NCBI GenBank assembly: GCA_002067705.1
Contig: MVRL01000136.1
Coordinates: forward strand, 1-64,000
Source: Methanosaeta sp. PtaU1.Bin112
Lineage (GTDB): Archaea; Halobacteriota; Methanosarcinia; Methanotrichales; Methanotrichaceae
DNA length: 64,000 nt
Direction of reading: 5' to 3'
The notes below the pieces were generated by a model. It searched no databases. It saw nothing but the letters and a program-made list of their open reading frames with translations, and was not told the origin of the DNA. Shown piece after piece: positions 45,890-55,169 of the stretch; position 1 is the stretch's first letter, and every line of letters begins with the position of its first letter. A program made the position numbers and the translations under genes.

Positions 45890-48800
45890 TTATTGCATGT
45901 TGTGATTTTTGCCCTTGCCGCGCCCCTCCAGCGCGGCCCTGAGCATCTCTATCTTGACCGGCTTGCTCACGTAGTCATCCATTCCCACGGCCAGACATTC
46001 CTCTCGGTCGCCCTTGAGCGCGGAAGCAGTCATTGCGATGATCACAGGCGCATCTTCACCTGCAATTGTTTTTCGTATCAGCCGCGTGGCTTCCAGCCCA
46101 TCCATCTCCGGCATCTGCACGTCCATTAAGATAACATCATAATGCTGGCGCTCCAGGGCCTGCAAGACCTCAAATCCATTGGCTGCTACATCCGATCTAT
46201 ATCCCAGCTTGCTGAGCATCTTCTGAGTGACTATCTGATTTACCACGTTATCTTCTGCCAGCAATATGCTTAGACTCTTATCGAGATTTCCCTGTTCTTG
46301 GGCAGTCGATGTGTGCCTATCCGTTTCAATGAGATCGCTAGTGGTCGGTTCTAAGGCGATTGTGAAATAAAAAGCAGAACCCTTGCCAACTTCACTATCC
46401 ATCCACATCTTTCCTCCCATCAGCTCCGCCAGTCGCTTGCTTATAGCCAGTCCTAAACCGGTTCCACCGTACCGACGTGCTGTCGAGGCATCTACCTGAC
46501 AAAAGGATTGGAACAGGCGCTCCATCTTATCTTTCGGAATGCCGATACCCGTATCGATTACGGCAAAATGGATCTCATAACTGTTGCTGTCTACTTTTTT
46601 ACCAGATACATGGATCGTGATCGTGCCCTTTTCTGTAAACTTCACAGCATTATTGAGCAGATTGATCAGGATCTGATTGATCCTGGTGGGATCTCCCATC
46701 ATTAAGGTTGGGAAATTTCCTTCAATGATGCACTCTATCTTCAGACCTTTCTTCTTGGCATCTATCGCCACCATATCCAAAGAGACCTCAAGGCAGTCGC
46801 GCAAGTCAAATGACCGGTGCTCCAGCTCCATCATACCTGACTCGATCTTTGTGAGATCGAGAATGTTGTTTATAATGGTAAGAAGAGTGTCTCCGCTGCG
46901 ACGGATGATTTCAACGTCCTCCCTTTGATTCTCTGTAAGATTCTCATCCAGAAGAAGTCCTGTCATTCCTATTATGGCATTCATGGGCGTGCGGATCTCA
47001 TGACTCATATTGGCCAGAAACTCAGATTTGGCAATCGTAGCAGATTCTGCGTTCTCTTTAGCCACCTCCAGGTTTTTTTCTGCATGTTTTCTCTCTGTGA
47101 TGTCACGGATGGACTCAATTGCTCCCCAGTAATTTCCATCTGAGTCATAAAGTGCCGATGCGCTGCCAAGAAGGTAGGTCTCATTTCCGCGAAGATTCGA
47201 AATGTAGGTCTCGGCAGTCAGAGTGCCGTCTTCATACCTCTTTACGGCATTGTATCTTTTTTCTAGATCATGATGAGATCCACAGAATGCATCAATCAAT
47301 ATCGGCCTGCGTTCGCCATAGAAGGGAACCGCATATTCAAAATCCCCTTTTCCCAGGATCTGATCCGCTTTGACGCCGGTCATCTTCTCCATCGACTGAT
47401 TCCAGGATATCGCTCTTCCTTCCTTGTCTATTACAAGTGTCGCGTCGGGGAGAAAGTCTATAATGCTTGCAAGGAGACGCTCGGACTGACGCAGAGCGCT
47501 CTCCGCTTTCTTTCGATCGCTGATGTTCAGAGCCACTTGAACCACTCCCGTGACCATCTGATTTTCACTCGTGATAGGGCTGCTTCGAGAGAGCCAGGTC
47601 TTTTCGTCTGAGGTGATCAATTCTCCTTCTTGTGATTGGCCGGTCCGCAAAGCCATGACTGCCGTGCAGCCTTCACAGGGCCTGTCGATTCCCTGGAGCA
47701 GCTCAAAGCAGTGTCTGCCCTTGATCTCTTCTTCAGGGATGTGCAGGTGGTCTCTTACGGATGAATTGACCCAGATGATGCGCATCTGCGAATCGAGATA
47801 AATGACTGCCACCTTTTTAAGGCCGCTGAGAATTGCTCCTTTCTCTTTTTCCGATTCGCGTAATGCATCTTCGGTCCGGCTTCGTTCTGCCGTCTCTGCC
47901 AGGGTCATGGCTAGAAATTCATTATTTTCATCAAAGACCACCTTCTGACGGATAAACATAAGGCAAATGAGGAGGGCGAATGCAGCGGTTACAATGGAAT
48001 AGTTGTTGATACGCGAGAATTCCTGGCCCCAGACGAAGAGCAAAAAAACGGTTGCTATCCCTAAGAAAGGCAAATTTGAAGTCCAATTTTCCCTCCTGTT
48101 TTGAAAAACGGCAATACGTTCAGGTCGATCCGACGGACAAGCACTTGCCTGCAGAATTCCTGCCAGCCCGAGAAGGAGGTAACAGACCACCCAGCCGCTA
48201 TCCAGAATGCTTCCGGAGACGAAGGTTCCCTGTTGAGTCTGAATGCTGAAGATCAAATCAGTCAATATCAATATCGCACAGTATAGCGCCAGAATGATTA
48301 GCGGACCCTTATCTTGAGGGGCGAGCTTTTTAAAGAGCAGCTCAATAAGGGCAATGAAAAGTATTAGATCCATGACTGGATATGCCAGAGAAACAATAGA
48401 CCTCCAATCTAGCGCCTCAATAGAAATGACAATTGGGCCTATCAGCAGGACCCAAAACACCAAAGCGACCGAGACGATAACGATCAATGAATCAAGCAGT
48501 ATCTTGATTTTTTCCTTGGAAGAGAGAGAGACATCTGGAAGGATGAATATGCCTAAAGCGAAGAGCGGATAGAACATGAGGTAGCCTATATCAGCAGCAG
48601 AAGGGAATGGGTCCTGATGGAAAATGGTCTCTATCAACGACCAGGAGAGGTCTCCAAGAGTATTAAAAAACATGGCGGCGCCGATGACCATCCAGGCTTT
48701 TCTGGTCCTGCCCACAGATCGGCTTCCTGCAAAGAACAAAGCAAGCGTAGATAGTCCACTGATTAATGTTATAAATCCATCCTCAACTGCAAGGAGAGCC

Positions 48801-48928
48801 TGATTTGTCATGCTGAAGACTACCAGCGTCAAGTGAAGAAGAGCCATTATGGCGGCGAGAATAGCAGCGTTGCGAAAAGATAAATATGTATTAAATTTTG
48901 AACAACTCAACATATTTATCACTACCAC
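45890..48928 (-). CDS. Hybrid sensor histidine kinase with two PAS domains
   Basis: 1012 residues: about nine membrane helices (1-335, with the HQDPFPSAADIGYLMF loop), two PAS domains (about 360-480 and 485-610; first has a PCEGCTAV Cys pair), HisKA with phospho-acceptor His642 ([13 protein letters not shown]), HATPase (NAVKFTEKG, DTGIGIP, GTGLGLAISKRL) and one receiver with Asp936 (VILMDVQMPEMDG). It is the intact paralogue of the frameshifted kinase at 28742-31553, which lacks PAS domains and has two receivers. Membrane sensor; ligand unknown. A later start (48913) is possible. Confidence 0.9.
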   Translation of the reverse strand: MVVINMLSCSKFNTYLSFRNAAILAAIMALLHLTLVVFSMTNQALLAVEDGFITLISGLSTLALFFAGSRSVGRTRKAWMVIGAAMFFNTLGDLSWSLIETIFHQDPFPSAADIGYLMFYPLFALGIFILPDVSLSSKEKIKILLDSLIVIVSVALVFWVLLIGPIVISIEALDWRSIVSLAYPVMDLILFIALIELLFKKLAPQDKGPLIILALYCAILILTDLIFSIQTQQGTFVSGSILDSGWVVCYLLLGLAGILQASACPSDRPERIAVFQNRRENWTSNLPFLGIATVFLLFVWGQEFSRINNYSIVTAAFALLICLMFIRQKVVFDENNEFLAMTLAETAERSRTEDALRESEKEKGAILSGLKKVAVIYLDSQMRIIWVNSSVRDHLHIPEEEIKGRHCFELLQGIDRPCEGCTAVMALRTGQSQEGELITSDEKTWLSRSSPITSENQMVTGVVQVALNISDRKKAESALRQSERLLASIIDFLPDATLVIDKEGRAISWNQSMEKMTGVKADQILGKGDFEYAVPFYGERRPILIDAFCGSHHDLEKRYNAVKRYEDGTLTAETYISNLRGNETYLLGSASALYDSDGNYWGAIESIRDITERKHAEKNLEVAKENAESATIAKSEFLANMSHEIRTPMNAIIGMTGLLLDENLTENQREDVEIIRRSGDTLLTIINNILDLTKIESGMMELEHRSFDLRDCLEVSLDMVAIDAKKKGLKIECIIEGNFPTLMMGDPTRINQILINLLNNAVKFTEKGTITIHVSGKKVDSNSYEIHFAVIDTGIGIPKDKMERLFQSFCQVDASTARRYGGTGLGLAISKRLAELMGGKMWMDSEVGKGSAFYFTIALEPTTSDLIETDRHTSTAQEQGNLDKSLSILLAEDNVVNQIVTQKMLSKLGYRSDVAANGFEVLQALERQHYDVILMDVQMPEMDGLEATRLIRKTIAGEDAPVIIAMTASALKGDREECLAVGMDDYVSKPVKIEMLRAALEGRGKGKNHNMQ

Positions 48929-49234
48929 CCTATTATCGTTGTAGAATAACTAATGAAAAAGCTTTTGGTCTCCTGCTTTCACTGAGCAATGCTACTACTA
49001 AGAATTATGGCCAAAAATAGCTATGAAAAGTCGCTTTGGAACCTAATTAAATGGAGAATGTTTATCTTATCGTTCTAATTAGGTTCGATTGGAAGAGGGC
49101 AAGCTGGAATAGAGACATAAGCGGCAACTTCGATCTGGATCTGGCTGCCTGCCACATCGTAATTCAAATGATCCAGCTGCCTTTAGATCTGATGCCCTCG
49201 CCGGAAGCTACGCCGTCCTTCACGATCCTGCAAG
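48929..49234. other. Intergenic region without a clear gene
   Basis: About 306 bp between the kinase start and the last nickel-transporter permease gene. Open frames exist on both strands (for example 49051-49275 plus, and a minus-strand stretch NYDVAGSQIQIEVAAYV ending near 49082), but none has a start, ribosome-binding site or recognisable domain. The kinase promoter is presumably in the AT-rich part at 48929-49050. Confidence 0.35.
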
Positions 49235-50068
49235 CTAAAACCGCAACTGCTTTTCCCACTCTGATCTGGGATTAAGCTTCTTTCTGATCCCGTCACCGAG
49301 CAAATGAAAGGCCAATACGGTGATGGTTATCGCTGTTCCCGGAAAGATCATCATCAACGGGTGGGATCTTATGAACGGTCGGGCGTCGTTCATCATCGAT
49401 CCCCACTCAGGAGTAGGTGGCTGAACGCCAAGGCCGAGAAAGCTCAAGGAGGCTGCACCTAAAATAGCATAGCCCACGCTCAAAGTGGCCATAACCAGGA
49501 GAGAAGGAAGGATATTGGGCAGGATGTGTCTGCTCATGATGCAAAGATCTGAGGCTCCGAGACTCCTGGCAGCCTCTAAAAACTCTTTTCCCTGAAGCGA
49601 TAGAACCTCGCTTCTCACCAGCCTGGCATAGCCGGTCCATTCCACCAGAATTAATGAGAGCATCAGATTGGTCAGGCCGGACCCAAGGAATCCTATCACC
49701 GCCAGGGCGAGAAAGATGCTGGGAAAGGAAAGGAAGGCGTCAACCAGGCGCATGATTGCCTCATCCAAAATGCCTCCATAGTATCCTGCCGCTTCTCCCA
49801 GGATCATGCCGATCGAGGCAGAGATGAGCACCACTACAAGCCCTATAAAAAGGGATATTCTGATTCCGAAAACCACGCGGCTGAATATGCAGCGGCCCAG
49901 ATGGTCCGTGCCCAGGGGATACGCTCCGCAGGGATCCTTCAGCCTCAGTTCCGGCTGGGCTCTTTCGGGATCATGTGGCGCAATGCATGGAGCCGCAATC
50001 GCGAGCAACAATAGAGCGGCTATGGCGCAGATCGATAAACGAAATCCGAGGTCAGTTCCCAGCTTCAT
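49235..50068 (-). CDS. nikC: Nickel/peptide-type ABC transporter permease, NikC-like
   Basis: 277 residues. N-terminal LAIAAPCIAPHDPERAQ and YPLGTDHLGRCIFSRV are the DppC/NikC signature, followed by five or six membrane helices and the EAA loop (EFLEAARSLGASDLCIMSRHILPN). Inner-membrane half of an importer for nickel (free or chelated) or peptides. Start overlaps nikB by 17 bp. In most operons nikD and nikE ATPase genes would follow; here none does. Confidence 0.85.
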   Translation of the reverse strand: MKLGTDLGFRLSICAIAALLLLAIAAPCIAPHDPERAQPELRLKDPCGAYPLGTDHLGRCIFSRVVFGIRISLFIGLVVVLISASIGMILGEAAGYYGGILDEAIMRLVDAFLSFPSIFLALAVIGFLGSGLTNLMLSLILVEWTGYARLVRSEVLSLQGKEFLEAARSLGASDLCIMSRHILPNILPSLLVMATLSVGYAILGAASLSFLGLGVQPPTPEWGSMMNDARPFIRSHPLMMIFPGTAITITVLAFHLLGDGIRKKLNPRSEWEKQLRF

Positions 50069-51011
50069 GCCTCATCCTCGGATTAAGATAATAATAACAG
50101 ATGTCGGTCAGCAAATTGAGTGCTAAGGTAATAAAAGCCAAAAAAAGCATACATCCAAGGATCATCGGGTAGTCTCTGCTGAATATGCAGCGCGTCATGA
50201 GGTTGCCGATGCCAGGCCAGGCGAAGACCGTCTCCACAACCGCAGAACCGTTGAGCAGATAGGTGAAGTTCAGACTCACTACAGTGATCACGGGCAAGAG
50301 GACATTTCTCAGAGCGTGTCTGAGCACGACCGATCTCTCCGGCAGGCCTCTCGCTCGAGCGGCGGCAATATAATCCTGCCCTAAAGCCTCCAGCATGCTG
50401 GTGCGTATCATTCTGCAGGTAACCGCGGCAGCCGAGATGCCCAGGGTGGCCGCCGGCAGGATAAGGTGCAATATGTCTCCTTCCTGGCCGTATCCGGCAA
50501 CGGGCAGAATGTCCAGATTAAGTGCAAAGAGAATGATAAGCAGATAGGCCAGCCAGAAATTGGGAACCGATACACCCAGCAAGGATATGGTCATCCCCAG
50601 GCAGTCAATGGCCGATCCGCGCTTGACCGCGGAGAGAATTCCCAGAGGAAATGAGATCATTAATGAGATCAGCAGGCTGATAAGAGACAAGCGCAATGTA
50701 GGCATGAAGCTGCCCAATACGGCATCAGAAACCCTTTCACCTGAGACGTAGGAGTAGCCCAGGTCTCCCTGCGCGACCTTGGAGAGCCACCGCATATACA
50801 AAATGGCAGCAGGATCATTCAATCCTTCTCTCTCCCGAAACTCCTGGACTGCAGCAGGATCGGGCGGACCCTGTGGTCCAGTGAGCAGTATCTCGGCAGG
50901 ATCACCTGGAGATAGATAGAATAGGGAAAACGCAATTATGGAAACGAGAAGCAATACCGGCAGCAGGAGAAGAAGCCTTTTTGCAAGAAACGAAAGCATT
51001 CTTTGGTCCAT
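50052..51011 (-). CDS. nikB: Nickel/peptide-type ABC transporter permease, NikB-like
   Basis: 319 residues. LAKRLLLLLPVLLLVSIIAFSLFYLSPGDPAE is cut here to its key end (SLFYLSPGDPAE), the DppB/NikB start, followed by membrane helices and the EAA loop (DYIAAARARGLPERSVVLRHALRN). Pairs with the NikC-like subunit. Located 13 bp after the methyltransferase gene. Substrate class (nickel versus peptide) is inferred from host and family only. Confidence 0.85.
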   Translation of the reverse strand: MDQRMLSFLAKRLLLLLPVLLLVSIIAFSLFYLSPGDPAEILLTGPQGPPDPAAVQEFREREGLNDPAAILYMRWLSKVAQGDLGYSYVSGERVSDAVLGSFMPTLRLSLISLLISLMISFPLGILSAVKRGSAIDCLGMTISLLGVSVPNFWLAYLLIILFALNLDILPVAGYGQEGDILHLILPAATLGISAAAVTCRMIRTSMLEALGQDYIAAARARGLPERSVVLRHALRNVLLPVITVVSLNFTYLLNGSAVVETVFAWPGIGNLMTRCIFSRDYPMILGCMLFLAFITLALNLLTDICYYYLNPRMRHEAGN

Positions 51012-51024
51012 CCTCCCAGGCCAC

Positions 51025-51795
51025 TTACCTCAACTGCCCAGCGCCCTTCTCGCCCATTACAAGAAAGACGGCATCGGCATTGGCCAGCCGATAAGATAGA
51101 TTTGTATGCCCTCTGTAAAATCGATTGACCTCTTGCAGGCGATCAATGGCGACGTCCTTCAGCCCTGAGGCCTCAAAGAGTGCATGACATCGATTTGGTT
51201 CGGATTTCTGATAGAGCGGCAGATGCTTCTCGATTGGCTGGTAGAACTTCTGGAAGGGTATCGGATTGCGATTCTGAGAACGGCTGGAAAGCAAGTTTGA
51301 TATACCTCTTGCCAGCCTCTTCTTGGGGCTGGGATCAAACCAGTTTCCGTCAATTGCCAGGATTCTTCCTCCTGGCCTAAGGATGCGCATCCATTCGTTC
51401 AGAGCGCGGGCGGGATCTGGCAGAGTCCAGAGCAGATGCCTGCTTACTACCATATCGAAGGAGGAGGAGCGAAAGGGCAGAGACTCCGCATCTGCCTGAC
51501 ATAATTCAAGATGAAATCTCTGATGACTTGAGGCCTCTTTAGCCTGCGAGAGCATTCCCCTAGATAGGTCCATGCCGATAGCATCGATGCCCATATCAAT
51601 TAAAATGAAAGAGAGAAAACCCGCGCCGGTGCCCACGTCCAGAGCGCTGCGGATGTTGCAGTCTGCTGTAAAAGGCTCCAGGCATCTCTTCCAGACTCTT
51701 CTCTCTTCTGCCCCATTTGCAGTAACGCCCCTGGCATAGCTCTCGCTGCGCAGATCCCAATACTCAGCTATGATCTCTTTGGGATGACGATCCAT
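51025..51795 (-). CDS. SAM-dependent methyltransferase inside the nik operon
   Basis: 256 residues. Motif I ALDVGTGAGFLSF, motif II IGMDLSRGML, motif IV DMVVSRHLLWTLPDP, and ILRPGGRILAIDG, a Methyltransf_11-type enzyme. It lies between the binding-protein gene (53 bp) and nikB (13 bp), so it is co-transcribed with the transporter. A plausible, unproven role is modification of a small metal chelator carried by the transporter. No signal peptide. Confidence 0.8.
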   Translation of the reverse strand: MDRHPKEIIAEYWDLRSESYARGVTANGAEERRVWKRCLEPFTADCNIRSALDVGTGAGFLSFILIDMGIDAIGMDLSRGMLSQAKEASSHQRFHLELCQADAESLPFRSSSFDMVVSRHLLWTLPDPARALNEWMRILRPGGRILAIDGNWFDPSPKKRLARGISNLLSSRSQNRNPIPFQKFYQPIEKHLPLYQKSEPNRCHALFEASGLKDVAIDRLQEVNRFYRGHTNLSYRLANADAVFLVMGEKGAGQLR

Positions 51796-51848
51796 TCCCA
51801 GAGGTGCGGCATCATCGGGAACAGCTTTGCTATCCAGGAGCGTCAGAT

Positions 51849-53405
51849 TCAGTCCTCCAGGGATAGCTCTGGCGTCAGAAAGTTGATCTCGCTGGAAGGA
51901 TACATTACGAAGCCATCGACCTTCTTATTCTCGCCTACCAGAACATTCAGATAGAATAGGATGATCTCCGGAGAGTCCTTCATGATCTGCTCCTGAACCT
52001 TCTTGTAGTACTCCATCCTTTCGTCCTGGTTAGAGGTAGCCCTGGCTTCATCCAGCCATTTGTCAACATCCGGATTGGAATAGCCGGTCTTCTTAGCCTC
52101 AGATCCCGTGGACCCGAAGTGCTTAGAAAGTGTGTAGTCCGGATCTCCGGTCGTTCCCGTATTGAAGGAGCCCAATCCCAGGTCGTAGTTGCCTTGGGAC
52201 AGGTCGCTGCTAAATGCGCCCGACTCCACGACCTCAACATGGGACTTGATGCCTATATTCTCCAGTTGCGCAGCTACGACCTCTGCGGAGGGCTTGTTCT
52301 CTGATCGGGAGGTATAGGTCTTTATGGTGATCTCAAATGGCTTTCCATTAAAGTCCAGCCAGCCGTCGCCATCGGTGTAGTTTATGCCTGCCTGGATAAG
52401 AAGCTCCTTGGCCTTCGATGGATCATATTCGTATGGCTTAAGATCATCATTAGCTGACCATTTATCGCCGGATGATAATGGTCCGATTGCAGCAATGCCT
52501 CCCACTCCCTCCAGGGCTGTATCCACTATCACCTGGCGGTCGATAGCATGGTTTAATGCCTGACGAACCAGAAGGTTGTCAAAGGGCGCTTTCTTCATAT
52601 TAATATAAATCAAATTCTCGCGAAGAGTCACCTCGCTGAGCACCTCAAGATCCGACTGGCTCTTAAGATTCTCCACCTCAGTCTGCGGAATGCCCAGAGC
52701 GATGTCCACATCTCCGCCTTCCAGTTGCATGGCTCTCGTCATCGGGTCGCTGACAAAGTAAAGAACCGCCCCATCAAGCTTCGGCTTATCACCCCAATAG
52801 TCATCATTTCTCACTACGTTCAGCTTGACGTCCTTCTCAAAGGATTCGAATTTGAAGGGGCCGGTGCCCACCGGGGTTGAGTTCAGGTCCACATCTGGCT
52901 TGACTATGCTGACCAGCGGGTCTATCAAGGAAGCGATAGTTGGAGAATGCGGCTTTTTAGTTTTTATGGTTACAGTGTTATCATCAACGGCTTTAACCGA
53001 TTCTATGAATCCGAATTCGCCATGTCTGGAATTGGATGAATCCATGACTCGTTCCAGAGAGTAGACCACTGCATCGGCATTGAGAGGAGTACCATCGTGG
53101 AATTTCACGCCAGTTCTCAGATGAATCGTATACTCAGTATCGCTGATCTGATCGAAACCGGTGGCAAGAGTCGGGACAAGATTCATATTTTCGTCCAGTG
53201 AAAAAAGGGTCTCATATATTCCCGCCTCGTGCATGTACCAGCCTGTGTACTTGTAGGCGGGATCCAAATTCTCGTCTGGTCCGAAGATCAGATCGGCTTT
53301 CAGAATTTTGCCGGATGAGCTCGAATCTGCCAGAGATGTTGACGATATGGATAATAATATTAATAATATCGCCACCATTGCATAAAACGCTTTAATTCGT
53401 ATCAT
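51849..53405 (-). CDS. nikA: Extracellular solute-binding protein family 5 (NikA-like)
   Basis: 518 residues with a signal peptide (YAMVAILLILLSISSTSLA). Family-5 landmarks: NLVPTLATGFDQISDTEYTIHLR is represented by LRTGVKFHDGTPLNADAVVYSLER, then VGTGPFKFE, NDDYWG, RQALNHAIDRQVIV. These bind peptides, nickel or metal chelates outside the membrane. An AGAGGT ribosome-binding site sits about seven bases before the ATG. First gene of the operon with methyltransferase, nikB and nikC. The nickel assignment rests on gene order and methanogen need for nickel (F430, hydrogenase, CODH), not on seen ligands. Confidence 0.82.
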   Translation of the reverse strand: MIRIKAFYAMVAILLILLSISSTSLADSSSSGKILKADLIFGPDENLDPAYKYTGWYMHEAGIYETLFSLDENMNLVPTLATGFDQISDTEYTIHLRTGVKFHDGTPLNADAVVYSLERVMDSSNSRHGEFGFIESVKAVDDNTVTIKTKKPHSPTIASLIDPLVSIVKPDVDLNSTPVGTGPFKFESFEKDVKLNVVRNDDYWGDKPKLDGAVLYFVSDPMTRAMQLEGGDVDIALGIPQTEVENLKSQSDLEVLSEVTLRENLIYINMKKAPFDNLLVRQALNHAIDRQVIVDTALEGVGGIAAIGPLSSGDKWSANDDLKPYEYDPSKAKELLIQAGINYTDGDGWLDFNGKPFEITIKTYTSRSENKPSAEVVAAQLENIGIKSHVEVVESGAFSSDLSQGNYDLGLGSFNTGTTGDPDYTLSKHFGSTGSEAKKTGYSNPDVDKWLDEARATSNQDERMEYYKKVQEQIMKDSPEIILFYLNVLVGENKKVDGFVMYPSSEINFLTPELSLED

Positions 53406-53473
53406 ATATAACCTCTAATAGTAGAATTAAAGCATACCTAGTAATAAGCATTTCGAAAGCCAACCGCACTTTG

Positions 53474-53563
53474 CTCATGATAACCCTCGATCTGGCAGCC
53501 GCAGGGAAAGCCTGCGACAGGATTGCCGTCATGGAAAAAGGAAAGTTAGCCTGGGAAGCGTAA
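53474..53563 (+). pseudogene. C-terminal remnant of an ABC transporter ATPase (NikE/DppF type)
   Basis: On the plus strand, opposite to nikA, the codons read LMITLDLAAAGKACDRIAVM then EKGKLAWEA and stop at 53561-53563. This is the segment after Walker B of nickel/peptide transporter ATPases, usually LLITHDLxxAxxxCDRIAVMxxGKxVE. The H-loop His is Leu here. The remaining gene is gone. The rest of the 179-bp gap carries the divergent promoter of nikA. Confidence 0.6.
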
Positions 53564-53584
53564 TCTCAGGAATATATGGGCAAC

Positions 53585-55168
53585 TCAGAGATATCTGCTA
53601 ATGGCAGCCGACATCAATACTATAATTGTGATCAGCAGAGCAGGCAGATAGTCGTCTCCCCCATCTTTTATCCCCTCATTGGCGTCACCTGTCTTTTCGC
53701 CTGCGTTTTCCTTCTGAACATCGGCCTTTTCTGTTTGAACGCTGGCCTGGCCGGTCATATTTTGCGAATCCATCCTCCCAGTCCCATTCAGAGCTGCATC
53801 AGTTGAATTTCTCTTCATCCGATTATCCGTTTTCTTTTCTTGAACATCGATCTCAAGTGCCTTCATACTGGTATGGTATTCATTGCCCCGAGCATCTCGA
53901 TAATTGAGCTCTTGACAAGGAATAATCACGGTTCCCTTCTCCATACAGCGCAACTGGTAATCGTTTGAATAGGTCCCATTGGGTGGGAGTATGACCGATT
54001 GATTGACGGATCCAGAGACCAGTTCGGTTCCGTTGGGCACGCTCTCCTGCAGAGTGATTGCAGCCTGTTTATTTCCAGTATTGGTCAGCTGAATTGAAAC
54101 CGCGGCTACGTCACCTGGATGCAGCTTTGTGGGACTGACCTTTCTCTCCGCCTCGATCGATGGACCAAAGATATCTACCACAGGCTTCTCGGAGCGGACA
54201 ATGTATCTGTTCTCTCCCCAGAGGTAGCCGACCTCAGCATTCGGCAGCATCTGTCCCAGGCCGGGCTGTTGAGCCTCAATAAGATAGCTTATCGTCTTCG
54301 CCTCGCCTGGAGTGAGGGTGAATTTCCAGCTCAATGGACAATCTGCTCGAAAGCCTGACCCTGTCGAATCTGATAGCTCCAGGTCCAGAGTTCTGTTGCC
54401 GGAATTTCGCAGGGAATTGATGACGTAATAGCTCTCCTGGAATTCCTGTGTTTCTTCCACCCTCTTGTGCAGCTGGATGGGACCTCTTATGTGAAATGCC
54501 GCACCCCCCCAGGATTCATAAGCCTTTCCCTGAGGGTCAGAGTACAAAGCATGGGCCTCGATCCTCAAGTCGGTTGGATGTGGAAAATAGGGTGCTTTTA
54601 TATTTATTTTAAAATTATCTATATCATGGGTTTCCTTCTTTTTATCCCAGACCCTTCCTGCCTCTACTATCGAAATACTGTATCTTTCGTTTACAAAGGG
54701 CGGCGTCGAGTCCACTATTATCCTCAGATTCTCAGCGTCAACGATTCCTCTATTCTCAATCTGCAATTGCACCCTCATTTCATCGCCCCCCTGGTAAGTC
54801 TCTCTATCGCCTTTAAGGATGAGAGATATATCCGCAGCAGCGGGGAGCTGTAGCCTTATTATTGCAAAAGGATCATCCTCTATATCTCCTTTGACGATCT
54901 GCTCCGCAGTAACCTTTATGGAATCGTTCAGATCGAACCATTCTCCTGCCTGCAAAGCCCTGCGGGCAATGGTGAGATTATCGGCTTGCAGCTCTACAAG
55001 GACCTTGAAAGAATGGCTGTCTTCGATAGAAAAATCAGCCAGCTTCAGGGAATAGTTCTCTAAGAACATGGTCTCACCCCAGCGAAGCTCTCCTCTTATT
55101 CCCTCATTCCAGGCAACTGCCTGGGCAGAATATATCAGCGCTAGTATTATGAATATGCATTTGATCAT
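53585..55168 (-). CDS. Membrane-anchored surface protein with CARDB/DUF11-like domains
   Basis: 527 residues. Signal peptide (CIFIILALIYSAQAVA), several Ig-like beta domains (LILKGDRETYQGGDEMRVQLQIENRG shown in part; KVSPTKLHPGDVAAVSIQLTNTGN-like CARDB/DUF11 at about 345-430), a Ser/Thr/Asn/Gln-rich linker (430-500) and a C-terminal membrane helix (PALLITIIVLMSAAI). One end outside the cell, anchored at the C-terminus. One bp gap to the next gene (55168/55170), so they are co-transcribed. Confidence 0.7.
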   Translation of the reverse strand: MIKCIFIILALIYSAQAVAWNEGIRGELRWGETMFLENYSLKLADFSIEDSHSFKVLVELQADNLTIARRALQAGEWFDLNDSIKVTAEQIVKGDIEDDPFAIIRLQLPAAADISLILKGDRETYQGGDEMRVQLQIENRGIVDAENLRIIVDSTPPFVNERYSISIVEAGRVWDKKKETHDIDNFKINIKAPYFPHPTDLRIEAHALYSDPQGKAYESWGGAAFHIRGPIQLHKRVEETQEFQESYYVINSLRNSGNRTLDLELSDSTGSGFRADCPLSWKFTLTPGEAKTISYLIEAQQPGLGQMLPNAEVGYLWGENRYIVRSEKPVVDIFGPSIEAERKVSPTKLHPGDVAAVSIQLTNTGNKQAAITLQESVPNGTELVSGSVNQSVILPPNGTYSNDYQLRCMEKGTVIIPCQELNYRDARGNEYHTSMKALEIDVQEKKTDNRMKRNSTDAALNGTGRMDSQNMTGQASVQTEKADVQKENAGEKTGDANEGIKDGGDDYLPALLITIIVLMSAAISRYL

Positions 55169-55169
55169 A

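Noticed and set aside
49051-49275. A 74-residue plus-strand frame after the kinase
   Set aside because: No ribosome-binding site, no domain, and it overlaps the nikC 3' end; treated as non-coding.
53406-53473. NikR operator upstream of nikA
   Set aside because: No GTATGA-N16-TCATAC-like repeat is present; only TATA-like sequence and a ribosome-binding site were seen.
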